A stretch of DNA of 64,000 nt from Robinsoniella peoriensis (lineage in GTDB: Bacteria > Bacillota > Clostridia > Lachnospirales > Lachnospiraceae): NCBI RefSeq assembly GCF_042680125.1, contig NZ_JBHTNY010000008.1; one strand, given 5' to 3'. Under the pieces are notes generated by a model. The model ran no database searches, was not told the origin of the DNA, and was given only the letters and a program-made list of their open reading frames with translations. Position numbers and translations under genes: made by a program. Position 1 is the stretch's first letter, and every line of letters starts with the position of its first letter. Below are positions 18,184 to 26,227 of the stretch, piece by piece.

Positions 18184-18581
18184 TATCTACTAAAATATTT
18201 TGAATATGCACTAATGGTATTTTCCTTCATTTCTTCTTTTGCCCGTTCCCAGTATCCATGATTACCAATTGTACCGCTTGTTCCTTCGTTGGTAGCGGTT
18301 ATTACCTGTAATCCATTATAGGTGCCGGTACTATAAGATATACTGTCATCCATCTTGGCTTCAAATTCTACAGAATTTCCACTTTTTGATACCTGGCTAA
18401 CATCAGGCGATTCCATGAGTGTGCCGGTACGTATATAAACATCTGGTACAGTTCCGTCATAATAATGCCCGACTTCCATTTCTAAATCAACAAATGATGC
18501 GGCTCTTGCTTCGTTATGTGCCGCTGTCATTTTTTGGAGCGCTATCGCTTTTAATGCTCCAATTGAATTTATTACTGCCAT
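18183..18581 (-). CDS. Small tail protein (gp10-like/tail completion candidate)
   Basis: 132 residues. It begins with a helix (MAVINSIGALKAIALQKM) followed by a beta-rich part with GHYYDGTVPDVYIRTGTL and a C-terminal helix (WERAKEEMKENTISAYSKYF). The phrase YxRTGTL(M) and the closing helix recall HK97 gp10-type tail completion proteins. Its place between tail chaperone and tape measure is compatible with a tail assembly role but unusual for gp10. Role is inferred, not certain. Confidence 0.6.
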   Translation of the reverse strand: MAVINSIGALKAIALQKMTAAHNEARAASFVDLEMEVGHYYDGTVPDVYIRTGTLMESPDVSQVSKSGNSVEFEAKMDDSISYSTGTYNGLQVITATNEGTSGTIGNHGYWERAKEEMKENTISAYSKYFSR

Positions 18582-18631
18582 TTTATCACCTAATTTCTAT
18601 AGTTAATTACATTACGGGCATTCTCTTTGGA

Positions 18632-19345
18632 CTACAGTTCTTTTATCTCCGCATTTTGTTTTTTGATAGTTTCCTGCTGGCTACCAAATAGACTTTCGAT
18701 GTTGTCATTGTGTTTGTCGCTCATAAAATACTTATCGGCTAATGTAGATAAAAGATCATTCATATCTACATTTTTATCAGCCATAGATTTCTCCAAGTTA
18801 GCACGTTCTTCGGGAGTGAAATTTTCATTTACCGCATTTAAATATTCCAGTTGCTTTGTCTGGGCTTTTGATAACTTTTCGGCTTCCATAAGAGCTTTGG
18901 TTTCATGTTCTATACGCTGCGTTTCTTTTTCACACATCTCATTCAGTTTGGAGACTAATGGTGACAAATACATAACAAACAGTTCTTCGAAATTTTTATC
19001 ATTTGTGTTTGAATTAGAAAAAGCCTGACTTTTAATATATTCCACCTTTTCATCTATGTACTCCAGGATATCTTTGAACTGAATGGAAGAGTAGATTCGG
19101 CTTGTTCTACTGTCAAATTCAAAGTCAAAATTTGCAAAATCCGTATAATCATCCGCAACCTTTTCATGGTGCTGATAATCGGTGTAATAATCCAGAAAAT
19201 TAGATTTAAATTCCAATTTCTGAAAGAATGGACTGTATTGAATTGATCCATCCTCAGTTTTTGAGAATCCAGCATAAGCAACATTATTGATAAAGTCATT
19301 TGCTTCTTTTAGTGTTAAAACAGTTTTTGTAATATTAAAATTCAT
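18632..19345 (-). CDS. Putative tail assembly chaperone
   Basis: 237 residues, acidic and helical, with a long C-terminal coiled coil rich in Glu and Lys (KETQRIEHETKALMEAEKL). The N-terminus (MNFNITKTVLTLKEANDFIN) has the form of siphophage tail chaperones that sit between the major tail protein and tape measure and coat the tape measure before tube growth. I did not find an obvious slippery frameshift site that would fuse it to the following gene. Assignment rests mainly on position and length. Confidence 0.55.
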   Translation of the reverse strand: MNFNITKTVLTLKEANDFINNVAYAGFSKTEDGSIQYSPFFQKLEFKSNFLDYYTDYQHHEKVADDYTDFANFDFEFDSRTSRIYSSIQFKDILEYIDEKVEYIKSQAFSNSNTNDKNFEELFVMYLSPLVSKLNEMCEKETQRIEHETKALMEAEKLSKAQTKQLEYLNAVNENFTPEERANLEKSMADKNVDMNDLLSTLADKYFMSDKHNDNIESLFGSQQETIKKQNAEIKEL

Positions 19346-19403
19346 AATTTTTCCTCCAATGTTAAAACAGCTTTTAAATAAGCTGATAATCTAAATGTTA
19401 TTG

Positions 19404-19432
19404 TTGATATTTCCTTTATTTTCCTCTATAAT
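19404..19432 (+). promoter_or_regulatory. Sigma-A-like promoter on plus strand
   Basis: TTGATA (19404-19409), 17-base spacer, TATAAT (19427-19432), 50 bases before the ATG of the small plus-strand gene at 19483. Confidence 0.7.
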
Positions 19433-19482
19433 TTACTTACAGGCATGACGTGCTGAGTAATTATAGGAAGGAGAATTTGCAT

Positions 19483-19704
19483 ATGTTTGATGTTCTTTTT
19501 AGCTATACGGATAAAACCCTGAACATTTTGTGCCAAGATATTGAAACCATTGGACAATTAAGCTCCGAATGGAAAGACTATTCAGGTGACGAAATCTTAA
19601 AACACCGTTTCAATCTGCGTAAAGAATTTTACCTTACTGGAAACGGAAGTAGCTATATTATTTCTTCTACTAATTTAATAAGTGTTGAAATTAGGCAGAA
19701 ATAA
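19483..19704 (+). CDS. Small autonomous (moron-like) gene, unknown function
   Basis: 73 residues from ATG 19483, preceded by GGAAGGAGAATTTGCAT. It has its own promoter and a strong terminator (19724-19761) and lies opposite to the structural operon. The product (MFDVLFSYTDKTLNILCQDI) has no recognised motif; the pattern with an aspartate- and tryptophan-rich centre suggests a small soluble alpha/beta protein. Independent promoter and terminator suggest expression in the lysogen. Confidence 0.7.
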   Translation: MFDVLFSYTDKTLNILCQDIETIGQLSSEWKDYSGDEILKHRFNLRKEFYLTGNGSSYIISSTNLISVEIRQK

Positions 19705-19723
19705 TTACTTTTTTCTTCTTGCG

Positions 19724-19761
19724 CCTCAATTTTTATTTCATCTATAAAATTGAGGTGTTTT
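19724..19761 (+). terminator. Rho-independent terminator of the moron-like gene
   Basis: Perfect 10-bp stem CCTCAATTTT/AAAATTGAGG with a 12-base loop, followed by TGTTTTT. Confidence 0.8.
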
Positions 19762-19871
19762 TCCACATCTTTTCTAATTCTTCTACCTTTTTGTTAAGAG
19801 AATGGATTCCATTAATTTTAATAGTTGCCTTATTTTCACATATCACTTTCAATCCTGTTTTGTTAAAATTC

Positions 19872-20069
19872 TCACTTAAAAGAAAAAGACAAAGGTTGAT
19901 TTTCCATAAGAGCTGCAGATTTAATGCACTGTAGCCTTTCTTCGGTAATTTCAGAATTCAATATTTCTTCTATGACATCGGGGGTTTTGAACTTTTTTAC
20001 AAGTTCGCATACCAGCCTTGAAAACTCTCCGACATCGTTAATATGTATCAATAAATCAAATTTTCTCAC
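19872..20069 (-). CDS. Small hypothetical protein
   Basis: 65 residues from GTG 20069 with GGAAGGTGTCGTAA upstream. The frame (MRKFDLLIHINDVGEFSRLV) is coding-like, with two amphipathic helices, and reads with the structural operon after the RuvC-like gene. No family recognised. Confidence 0.5.
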   Translation of the reverse strand: MRKFDLLIHINDVGEFSRLVCELVKKFKTPDVIEEILNSEITEERLQCIKSAALMENQPLSFSFK

Positions 20070-20313
20070 TTACGACACCTTCCTATCAGTTATTGTTATT
20101 ACATGGTAAAATATGAATCTACCAAATTCAATTTTGGCTATCTTTGTGTGAAACAATAAAAATTACCAGATGTATCCCACATAGACCACTCTCCATTATT
20201 AAATAAAATATGGTCAATCATTGGGTTTTGCGTTACATTAATTACTTACAATATCTCTTCGCGTGATAGTTGATGATTTCTTTCGAATATAAATTTTTCT
20301 AATTCCATCGATG

Positions 20314-20787
20314 TCATACAGGTGTCCTTTGTTTATATAACTCCAGAGCAGCAATTCCAATAAGAATAGCTTCAGCTTCATCATCGCCAACAATAATTCC
20401 TAATCGCTGATATACTGCATTAATAGCAAGTTTCTTCAAATCGTCACGTTTTTTACCCTTTTGATTAATCCCAGCTAATTTTCTCCACGATGTCGGTCTA
20501 ATTGTGTTGAACTCGCAGTCATTTAAAACGCAATAACCATAGATTACCCCTTGGAGCCTGGTGAGAAATCGTTGAACGGCGACATTTCTATTTACAACGG
20601 TTTCTTCTATATAAATTATATATGGTTTGTATTTGTCTAATATATGGATCAATTTCAAAGACATCTCTTTGAATCGATCTTCCATTTTTTTATAGTTAGT
20701 ACAGTCTAAAAGAAAACTTTCCTGATAGATCCCATTATTGAAAATAGCAATACCCGATTTTGTGCTTGATGAATCGATTGCCATCAT
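20314..20787 (-). CDS. RuvC-like Holliday junction resolvase
   Basis: 157 residues with the RNase H-like fold of RuvC/phage resolvases. The first acidic strand is MAIDSSSTKSGIAIF (D near residue 5), the second YIIYIEET (E near 64), and the C-terminal GDDEAEAILIGIAAL supplies the last acidic pair. Ser/Thr after the first Asp and RPTSWRKLAGI in the middle are usual in this family. Phage resolvases cut branched replication intermediates so that DNA can be packaged. It sits in the tail region between small genes, preceded by a double-hairpin leader (20849-20927). Confidence 0.85.
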   Translation of the reverse strand: MMAIDSSSTKSGIAIFNNGIYQESFLLDCTNYKKMEDRFKEMSLKLIHILDKYKPYIIYIEETVVNRNVAVQRFLTRLQGVIYGYCVLNDCEFNTIRPTSWRKLAGINQKGKKRDDLKKLAINAVYQRLGIIVGDDEAEAILIGIAALELYKQRTPV

Positions 20788-20848
20788 TATGCATTCTTTT
20801 ATTTAAATCACTTCCTTTATCAGAAATTATGTGCTATTTAATTTCACA

Positions 20849-20927
20849 GGAGAGTAGTTCAGTCTGTTACTCTCCACATAAAAATGCCCCTGCCAGACGA
20901 CTGAACTTTGCCTGGTAGAGACATTTT
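20849..20927 (-). promoter_or_regulatory. Two-hairpin leader with complementary loops before the resolvase gene
   Basis: On the minus strand a first hairpin (20880-20927, arms AAATGTCTCTACCAG/CTGGCAGGGGCATTT with T-tract) is followed by a second with a perfect 8-bp stem GGAGAGTA/TACTCTCC (20849-20875). The loops contain GTTCAGTC and GACTGAAC, exact complements, so a kissing interaction is possible. It may be an attenuator or 3' end structure. Confidence 0.5.
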
Positions 20928-21016
20928 GAAAATTCACTTAGATGTTGACAAGTGGTATTAAATGATAATACAGATACTATGCCACCATGTCCAAAATGTA
21001 ATGGAACGAAATTACG

Positions 21017-21166
21017 TTAATTAGTTAATGCAAATCTTTTAATATTAAAAGGTTTGCCAAACCACTGAGTCCAGACTGCTAATTCTATACACCCATTCTG
21101 GACTCTGTATTTTGAATAATAAGTTAATGGCAAGAACTGTTTTAAATAAAATGTAATTTTTTTCAT
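21017..21166 (-). CDS. 49-residue basic small protein
   Basis: ATG 21166 with GAGAGGGTTTAAC upstream; the frame closes at TAA 21017. The product contains ELAVWTQWFGKPFNIKRFAL, a phrase I have the impression of seeing in short phage proteins of Clostridia, but the function is unknown. It lies in a run of short genes between tail protein and resolvase. Confidence 0.55.
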   Translation of the reverse strand: MKKITFYLKQFLPLTYYSKYRVQNGCIELAVWTQWFGKPFNIKRFALTN

Positions 21167-21196
21167 GTTAAACCCTCTCTTTTTTTGTGAATACAA

Positions 21197-21316
21197 TTAT
21201 AAAAAAATATATAACCAATATTTAATAGCAGGTAATACAATCAAATTAGCAATGGCGATACCAAAAACACATCCTAATAACCCGGCTCCCCATTGTGATT
21301 TGAGAAATTTCTTCAA
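21197..21316 (-). CDS. 39-residue single-pass membrane peptide
   Basis: TTG 21316 with AGGTGCTGGTAT upstream. The product is a Lys-rich start, then a hydrophobic stretch (GLLGCVFGIAIANLIVLPAI) and a second short hydrophobic end. It could be inserted in the membrane. A holin role is not supported by position or size alone. Confidence 0.5.
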   Translation of the reverse strand: MKKFLKSQWGAGLLGCVFGIAIANLIVLPAIKYWLYIFL

Positions 21317-21335
21317 ATACCAGCACCTACTTTCC

Positions 21336-21530
21336 TTATAAATTCTTATAGAAATTCTTCAAAGCATCGAAGAGTTGGTAATTCTTTTTATATTTCCAAG
21401 TGGTTACGTTATTCTCCGTTTTAACGAATGTATAGGGAATCCCACATTTTTTCAGATATAGATATTCTAAAGTCCATTGACAACTGTATTCTTTATCAAA
21501 CTTTTTAGTACTAATTAGTATCACCTCCAT
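21336..21530 (-). CDS. Small DUF5659-like protein
   Basis: About 64 residues if read from ATG 21530. Conserved core EYSCQWTLEYLYLKKCGIPY then VTTWKYKKNYQLFDALKNFY resembles short DUF5659-type phage proteins. The best ribosome site (GGAGGTGAT) overlaps this ATG, which suggests that translation actually begins at ATT 21515, 8 bases downstream, giving about 59 residues. Function unknown. Confidence 0.6.
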   Translation of the reverse strand: MEVILISTKKFDKEYSCQWTLEYLYLKKCGIPYTFVKTENNVTTWKYKKNYQLFDALKNFYKNL

Positions 21531-21589
21531 TCCGTAAAAAATAGGGAATACAACAATCTTGTATAAATAACAAGTGTTATACTCCCTTA

Positions 21590-21823
21590 TCACTCATTAT
21601 CTATCACACGATGTTCTTTTTTGATTACAGCTTTTTCTTTTTTAACAGGTTTCAAAAAAATATCATATTTTTCTTTTGAGGTTGCCGTAAATTTATTGTT
21701 CTGTAATTCAACATAAATATTTTCCTCATTGCCGTTATCAGATGGCATCTGAATTTCTTTTCCACCAAAGTCTACTACCATAACCAGATTATTTCTCATT
21801 AATACTTTACATTCTCTAATCAA
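21590..21823 (-). CDS. Small hypothetical protein after major tail protein
   Basis: 77 residues from TTG 21823, where AAAGGAGAGAAAATA gives correct spacing. A longer frame from GTG 21862 would start within a hairpin (21838-21866) that separates this gene from the major tail protein. The product (VLMRNNLVMVVDFGGKEIQM) has alternating strands and a basic tail; no family recognised. Confidence 0.6.
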   Translation of the reverse strand: MIRECKVLMRNNLVMVVDFGGKEIQMPSDNGNEENIYVELQNNKFTATSKEKYDIFLKPVKKEKAVIKKEHRVIDNE

Positions 21824-21875
21824 TATTTTCTCTCCTTTAAAAGAGGATGAGTAATAACCCACCCTCTATGTCTGT

Positions 21876-22613
21876 TTACGCTACTTCGTCAGTGATTTCG
21901 ATCATATCCAGGACGTCCCCATTTTCGTCTTCTAAGCAGTCACACGTGATCGTGATCTCTGCTGGATCTCCTTCAGAAGAGAAGGATAAGTCGAGATTTC
22001 TCTGCGGACTCGCTTTATAAGCTGTCATTCTGACCGGCACAATCTCTCCTGATTCATTTTTGTCTAATGTTGACATCTGAATATAGAAGTCTTTCGGTAC
22101 CCTTATGTTATTGAATACAATTCTTTTGACACCATCAGTCTTTGCCTCTAAGTAGCCAACAACGTATGAGGTATTTAATGCAATATCGCCTTCCGTTGTA
22201 GCGGTAAATGCTTTTTCTGCTACAGTACCTTTAATCGCTGTGCCGCCCCAATCATCTTCTGCATAAACAAATACAGTGCCGGAAACCGGAACATTTGACA
22301 AAGTAAGAGTTCCAGCTGCAGTTGCTTTGACTGTTTCTTTTCTTGCAATAACAGCAGAAGTTTCTACTTCACCGTCGCTCAGCATAGCATAAAGTCTGAA
22401 TGGTGCCATTTGGAATGTTAAGGCAATAGTACCATCAAGAGGATTATCAAATTTGATAGCTTTAGCCCCTTTTTTCATTGCGAATACAGGATCACTGGAG
22501 AATCCCATTGTAGTGGTATTGCAGAATTTAGCATCCATCCAGGGTGCCTTTGTTTTATAATCTCTAATATCGAGATCACAACACTGCCTGTTAGCCATAT
22601 TAATATCGTTCAT
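21876..22613 (-). CDS. Major tail (tube) protein
   Basis: 245 residues. Beta-rich N-terminal half (ANRQCCDLDIRDYKTKAPWM), a central Thr/Ala-rich insert (KATAAGTLTLSNVPVSGTVF) and a C-terminal part ending in a beta strand with FNNIRVPKDFYIQMSTLDK and DLSFSSEGDPAEITITCDCL. The DLSFSSEGDPAEI element is typical of tail tube proteins of Gram-positive phages and encapsulates the expected length. It forms hexameric rings stacked around the tape measure. It is set apart by hairpins on both sides, which fits high expression of this single gene. Confidence 0.8.
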   Translation of the reverse strand: MNDINMANRQCCDLDIRDYKTKAPWMDAKFCNTTTMGFSSDPVFAMKKGAKAIKFDNPLDGTIALTFQMAPFRLYAMLSDGEVETSAVIARKETVKATAAGTLTLSNVPVSGTVFVYAEDDWGGTAIKGTVAEKAFTATTEGDIALNTSYVVGYLEAKTDGVKRIVFNNIRVPKDFYIQMSTLDKNESGEIVPVRMTAYKASPQRNLDLSFSSEGDPAEITITCDCLEDENGDVLDMIEITDEVA

Positions 22614-22630
22614 AAATTTCCTCCTTAAAA

Positions 22631-22656
22631 TAAAAAAGCCACTGATTAACAGTGGT
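22631..22656 (-). terminator. Hairpin with T-tract upstream of major tail gene
   Basis: Minus-strand CCACTG/CAGTGG with 5-base loop (22639-22655) followed by CTTTTTTA. Confidence 0.7.
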
Positions 22657-22669
22657 ATTAGTTTTATAA

Positions 22670-23431
22670 TTATTCAATTTTTTTCATGTAGTCCATCGCC
22701 TTATAATCGGTCGATTTCTTATAAGAGAAAGTGTTTGCAGCCATCATATCACTAAAGTCATGCTGCCTTCCATTACCATATTCCTTGAACATGGTAACAA
22801 ATTGATAGTAGGTCATATCCCAAACGTTTAAGATATTAATTCCTACCTTATTATGAGTGCAGTATTTCTTAATCATATTATCGAATTCAAAACTTTCATC
22901 ACTTTGCTTCTTTTGCTTTTGAGCGTGCTGCTTAAATTGCTCATACATTTTTCGGGCATACTCATTTTTAAACTTTTGTTCTTTTTCTGCCGGCTCTTTA
23001 ATGCCTAATATACATTGAAGCTCATTCCGTAAGGTGTCGAAATTTTCATTGCAAATAATTCCTACGTTGTTTTCTTTCCCATTTTCATCCACATCATATG
23101 TAATTAGCTCATTGGTTTCTTCATTAAGCTTGATGCTGTCAACAATAAATAGTTTTAGCATACTTAAAAGCAGCTGCGTATTGCCAAACAACATCAGGTA
23201 GAAAATAGAATATTTTGACCTTTGTCCTTCATCTAAAGCTTGAAATGCCTCGGTAAGACCAAAGGTATCAACATAAGTTTCAAGCGTCATAGACAGAATA
23301 TTTGAGAACAATGAAAAGTGGTTATAAGTAACCTTTCTGATATCCCGCAGTGTGGGGCACCTTACATTTCCGATTCCTTCTATGTAATATGGTTCATTAC
23401 ATAGATAATCATAAGCGCTGTATAAATTCAT
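22670..23431 (-). CDS. Hypothetical tail/connector region protein
   Basis: 253 residues, mostly helical, beginning MNLYSAYDYLCNEPYYIEGI and ending with NVWDMTYYQFVTMFKEYGNG and a basic tail. The phrase NVWDMTYYQFVTMF resembles the C-terminal part of tail assembly chaperone-like proteins, but its place before the major tail protein is unusual for that. It directly abuts the previous gene at 23433. Function is uncertain. Confidence 0.6.
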   Translation of the reverse strand: MNLYSAYDYLCNEPYYIEGIGNVRCPTLRDIRKVTYNHFSLFSNILSMTLETYVDTFGLTEAFQALDEGQRSKYSIFYLMLFGNTQLLLSMLKLFIVDSIKLNEETNELITYDVDENGKENNVGIICNENFDTLRNELQCILGIKEPAEKEQKFKNEYARKMYEQFKQHAQKQKKQSDESFEFDNMIKKYCTHNKVGINILNVWDMTYYQFVTMFKEYGNGRQHDFSDMMAANTFSYKKSTDYKAMDYMKKIE

Positions 23432-23432
23432 A

Positions 23433-23915
23433 TCACACCTGCGCTTTCGTATGATATTCGGGAATGGTATAAATTAGCTGTCTGCCGTAATGATTTTTGC
23501 TTGGCATAAAGTACGTCATGGAATCGAGTTTCAATCCGCCGATACCAAATTTCTGTGAGCCGTTTAATTCCCTGTCTATCATATCCGATAAACAATCAGC
23601 CCGTGTTCCAACGTAGCCCTTCTTGGAATAACGCATAATACCTTTATGGCAATATGCCCAGATAATCAGCTTCATATTTTTTATGGTGAAATTAGAAGTG
23701 CGTGGTATGTCTACTTCTAGACATATGTAAGACTTTTCCTGTGTTTGCGTGTCATCCACATATAAATATGGAAATATCTGATCATAGACTACATTATCCA
23801 CATCGTCCTCCGTATATGATTTCCCAAGCATCAGTTCACAGATATCGGGGGAATTCAGAAAAGCCGAAATAAGTTTATTTTTATAGGCGCCTATATCTTT
23901 TAAAACAGTATCTAT
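23433..23915 (-). CDS. Tail terminator/completion-like protein with an ATA start
   Basis: The coding frame continues upstream of the first ATG (23831) through DTVLKDIGAYKNKLISAFLN to the stop of the previous gene, with no ATG, GTG or TTG in between. GGAGGGG lies 6 bases before ATA 23915, so translation most likely starts there, giving 160 residues. The fold pattern (IFPYLYVDDTQTQEKSYICL, then CHKGIMRYSKKGYVGTRADC) resembles short tail terminator or head-tail completion proteins. It follows the Ig-bearing connector gene and precedes the tail genes. Confidence 0.65.
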   Translation of the reverse strand: MDTVLKDIGAYKNKLISAFLNSPDICELMLGKSYTEDDVDNVVYDQIFPYLYVDDTQTQEKSYICLEVDIPRTSNFTIKNMKLIIWAYCHKGIMRYSKKGYVGTRADCLSDMIDRELNGSQKFGIGGLKLDSMTYFMPSKNHYGRQLIYTIPEYHTKAQV

Positions 23916-23930
23916 ATCAGCATCCCCTCC

Positions 23931-24956
23931 TTAATATATATCCATAATCATAATAGAAATTTCGCTGCTAACGATACCGCTTATTAACACTTGCAATAAA
24001 AAAGAACTGCCAATGCAGTCCTCGTCTTTTACTCGAAGTTTAATCGTATCATGATCAGTTTCCTGAATTATCTTATCGCTGAATGTGCTCTTTATAACCC
24101 AATCAAAATCTACATCCGAAATCTTATTTCCTTCTGAATCAGCAAAAGAAACAGTATATGTTCTTGGATATCCAATTTTGAGGCTTTTACTTCCTTCGAT
24201 AGAAGACAAAACTGATGTTTCATCGAGAGAGGGAGGAGATATGGGCTTGTCTACATAATCTGCAATCCATACTTTTTCTCCAGATTCCAATGTAATATAC
24301 TTATCTTTGTTTTTATTAAAAGAACCGTAAGATAAAGTCAAATTCATTAATCCCCCACGATAAAAATACTGGTTATCACTTAATAGAACTTTTCTATTTG
24401 TCAACAAGTAAATATCTGGTACAATAGCATCATTTAAATCAATTGAAAAACGCATATCTCGAGATAGCTTTTTAGTTTCAAGGTCTACAGGAATTGTTAA
24501 TCCATATTGATTATCTCCAATCGGTAAAATGTTATTTCCTCCGACTCCGGATGAATACTTCGTAAAATCCTCTGAGTAACACCACCTTTGAATAATATCA
24601 CCCTCAGAATTCTGCCACCTTAATATTACGGTACATAAATACATATATCCTGAGTTGTATGTTTTGCTATCTGGATCGACTAACATAATAATCCATTTTT
24701 GACCATTCCATTCTATATAATCGCCAAGATTAAATTTATCTTCATGTCTAGATTTAATTTTTTTTTTGTGAGAATTGCCATCTGTATCTTTAATTATGAG
24801 TAACTCAAATGGTTCATCATTTTTTTTGACGACATGATAATCAATGGTATTTGAGAAATGATCGTCGACATGCTTATTCAAAATGTATAAAGCCGATTCT
24901 TGTTTACTACTTGATTTATATGTGTTATTGATTTTTTGGAAGTAGCTTATGTCCAT
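23931..24956 (-). CDS. Head-tail connector-like protein with a C-terminal Ig-like domain
   Basis: 341 residues. The N-terminal third has the GDYIEWNGQKWIIMLVD pattern seen in head-closure and stopper proteins; the middle is beta-rich; the last 90 residues (SLKIGYPRTYTVSFADSEGN to the end) form a Big-type Ig-like domain. Ig-like decorations on capsid or tail proteins can aid weak surface attachment. Its stop overlaps the ribosome site of the next gene. Confidence 0.6.
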   Translation of the reverse strand: MDISYFQKINNTYKSSSKQESALYILNKHVDDHFSNTIDYHVVKKNDEPFELLIIKDTDGNSHKKKIKSRHEDKFNLGDYIEWNGQKWIIMLVDPDSKTYNSGYMYLCTVILRWQNSEGDIIQRWCYSEDFTKYSSGVGGNNILPIGDNQYGLTIPVDLETKKLSRDMRFSIDLNDAIVPDIYLLTNRKVLLSDNQYFYRGGLMNLTLSYGSFNKNKDKYITLESGEKVWIADYVDKPISPPSLDETSVLSSIEGSKSLKIGYPRTYTVSFADSEGNKISDVDFDWVIKSTFSDKIIQETDHDTIKLRVKDEDCIGSSFLLQVLISGIVSSEISIMIMDIY

Positions 24957-24965
24957 GCGTACCTC

Positions 24966-25454
24966 CTATTCCGTATATTTACCGTAGTCAATACTCTTTT
25001 TCTGACCGGTAATCCTATCAACAGAAGAATACTGTGATATTTTACGCATATTCTCTGTTTTAATCTCATTCAACATATCCATAAAGGTTTTACGTTCAGA
25101 GGCTGGAGAGAATTGATTTAAATCAGTAGGGGTCATAGCGATTTTAAATGCCTTTAATAAACATAAATCTCTATCGAAGTAAACCTCTCGCATAATATCT
25201 GATAATAGCCCTTGTTCTTTTTTTGTTACGTCAAAATTAAATTCTTGCTGTGTAACATCGTAATCGAAGAAGTCTACATCGGGCGAGCATTCATCTGTCA
25301 GCTTTTCTATCGCCTCTAATAGATAATTATTTGCTTGTTCCTTGGCTAGGTTCATAGCTTCATCAAAAGATACATTGTAATAACAAAAAAAATCTTTATC
25401 TTTTTCAATTTTCTTAAAAAATTTATATATAATTGGCTCAAATAAAGTTGACAT
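24966..25454 (-). CDS. Putative head-tail adaptor region protein
   Basis: 162 residues from ATG 25454. Acidic N-terminus and a helix-rich body (NYLLEAIEKLTDECSPDVDF); a basic C-terminal segment ends RITGQKKSIDYGKYTE. No motif recognised. Position between capsid and connector genes fits a neck or adaptor protein. Confidence 0.6.
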   Translation of the reverse strand: MSTLFEPIIYKFFKKIEKDKDFFCYYNVSFDEAMNLAKEQANNYLLEAIEKLTDECSPDVDFFDYDVTQQEFNFDVTKKEQGLLSDIMREVYFDRDLCLLKAFKIAMTPTDLNQFSPASERKTFMDMLNEIKTENMRKISQYSSVDRITGQKKSIDYGKYTE

Positions 25455-25465
25455 TCCTACCCCCC

Positions 25466-26158
25466 TTACTGAGTCTTTTTAGGCCTACCGGGTTTTTTAC
25501 CAGTAGTGTTGGTTCCTGTTTGCATTATTTCGCCCGCTTTTTCAGATGACATATTTTTATTCTGTAAACTCATCATCTGTTCCATCATTTTCTGCATATT
25601 GGACATCTGTACCTGCAATAATTCATTTTGTTTCTTAAGATCGTTAACTTCCTCGGTAGAGACAGGAGCAATTGTATCCTTTGCAGTCAAAACAATGTTT
25701 GACTTTAATTTACGATTACATAATTCCTTATATCGTGTGTTTACGATTTTTTCTACTCGAGTAGAGATATCGTGTTGATTAGAATTTTTTAATGAGAAGA
25801 AAACTCCTCTAACACGCTCGAAAAGCATTACGCTTTTAATGTTTACGATCTTCAAAAGCCCATCTAATGTTGGATGCAGTAAAATATTTTCGATATCTTT
25901 ATTGTTTAAAATATCTTTCCAGTCAATAATTCTTAGTTCTGAATATACCTCTTCTTGAATACATTCTTCAAAAAAAAGTATGCCATTTCTAAAAACAGGT
26001 GAATTACTATTTAATGATTCGACTTCGGAAAAAACTAGGGGCGTAATAGAAGGATTGTTCCCCTCCATTGCCGGACACAGATATTCTTTCAAATGGGTTT
26101 TTATGCAAACAGGATTCTCATTGTAATTTAATACGTTGATAATCTTGCTTTTTTCCAT
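25466..26158 (-). CDS. Hypothetical capsid-region protein with Lys-rich tail
   Basis: 230 residues from ATG 26158. Alpha/beta N-terminal half, then a coiled coil (LKKQNELLQVQMSNMQKMM) and a C-terminal GKKPGRPKKTQ, an AT-hook-like GRP core flanked by Lys that could touch DNA. Lies just downstream of the major capsid gene, separated by a hairpin near 26180-26215. Role unknown; internal head or neck protein is possible. Confidence 0.6.
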   Translation of the reverse strand: MEKSKIINVLNYNENPVCIKTHLKEYLCPAMEGNNPSITPLVFSEVESLNSNSPVFRNGILFFEECIQEEVYSELRIIDWKDILNNKDIENILLHPTLDGLLKIVNIKSVMLFERVRGVFFSLKNSNQHDISTRVEKIVNTRYKELCNRKLKSNIVLTAKDTIAPVSTEEVNDLKKQNELLQVQMSNMQKMMEQMMSLQNKNMSSEKAGEIMQTGTNTTGKKPGRPKKTQ

Positions 26159-26227
26159 TGTTCATCTCAACCTTTCTATAAAGATAGCAGGACATGATTA
26201 CTCATCATTCCCGCTATTTTACATAAA

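Noticed and set aside
20974..21016. 13-codon plus-strand CPKCNG frame
   Set aside because: Too short; at best a relic of a zinc-ribbon gene like the one at 12860.
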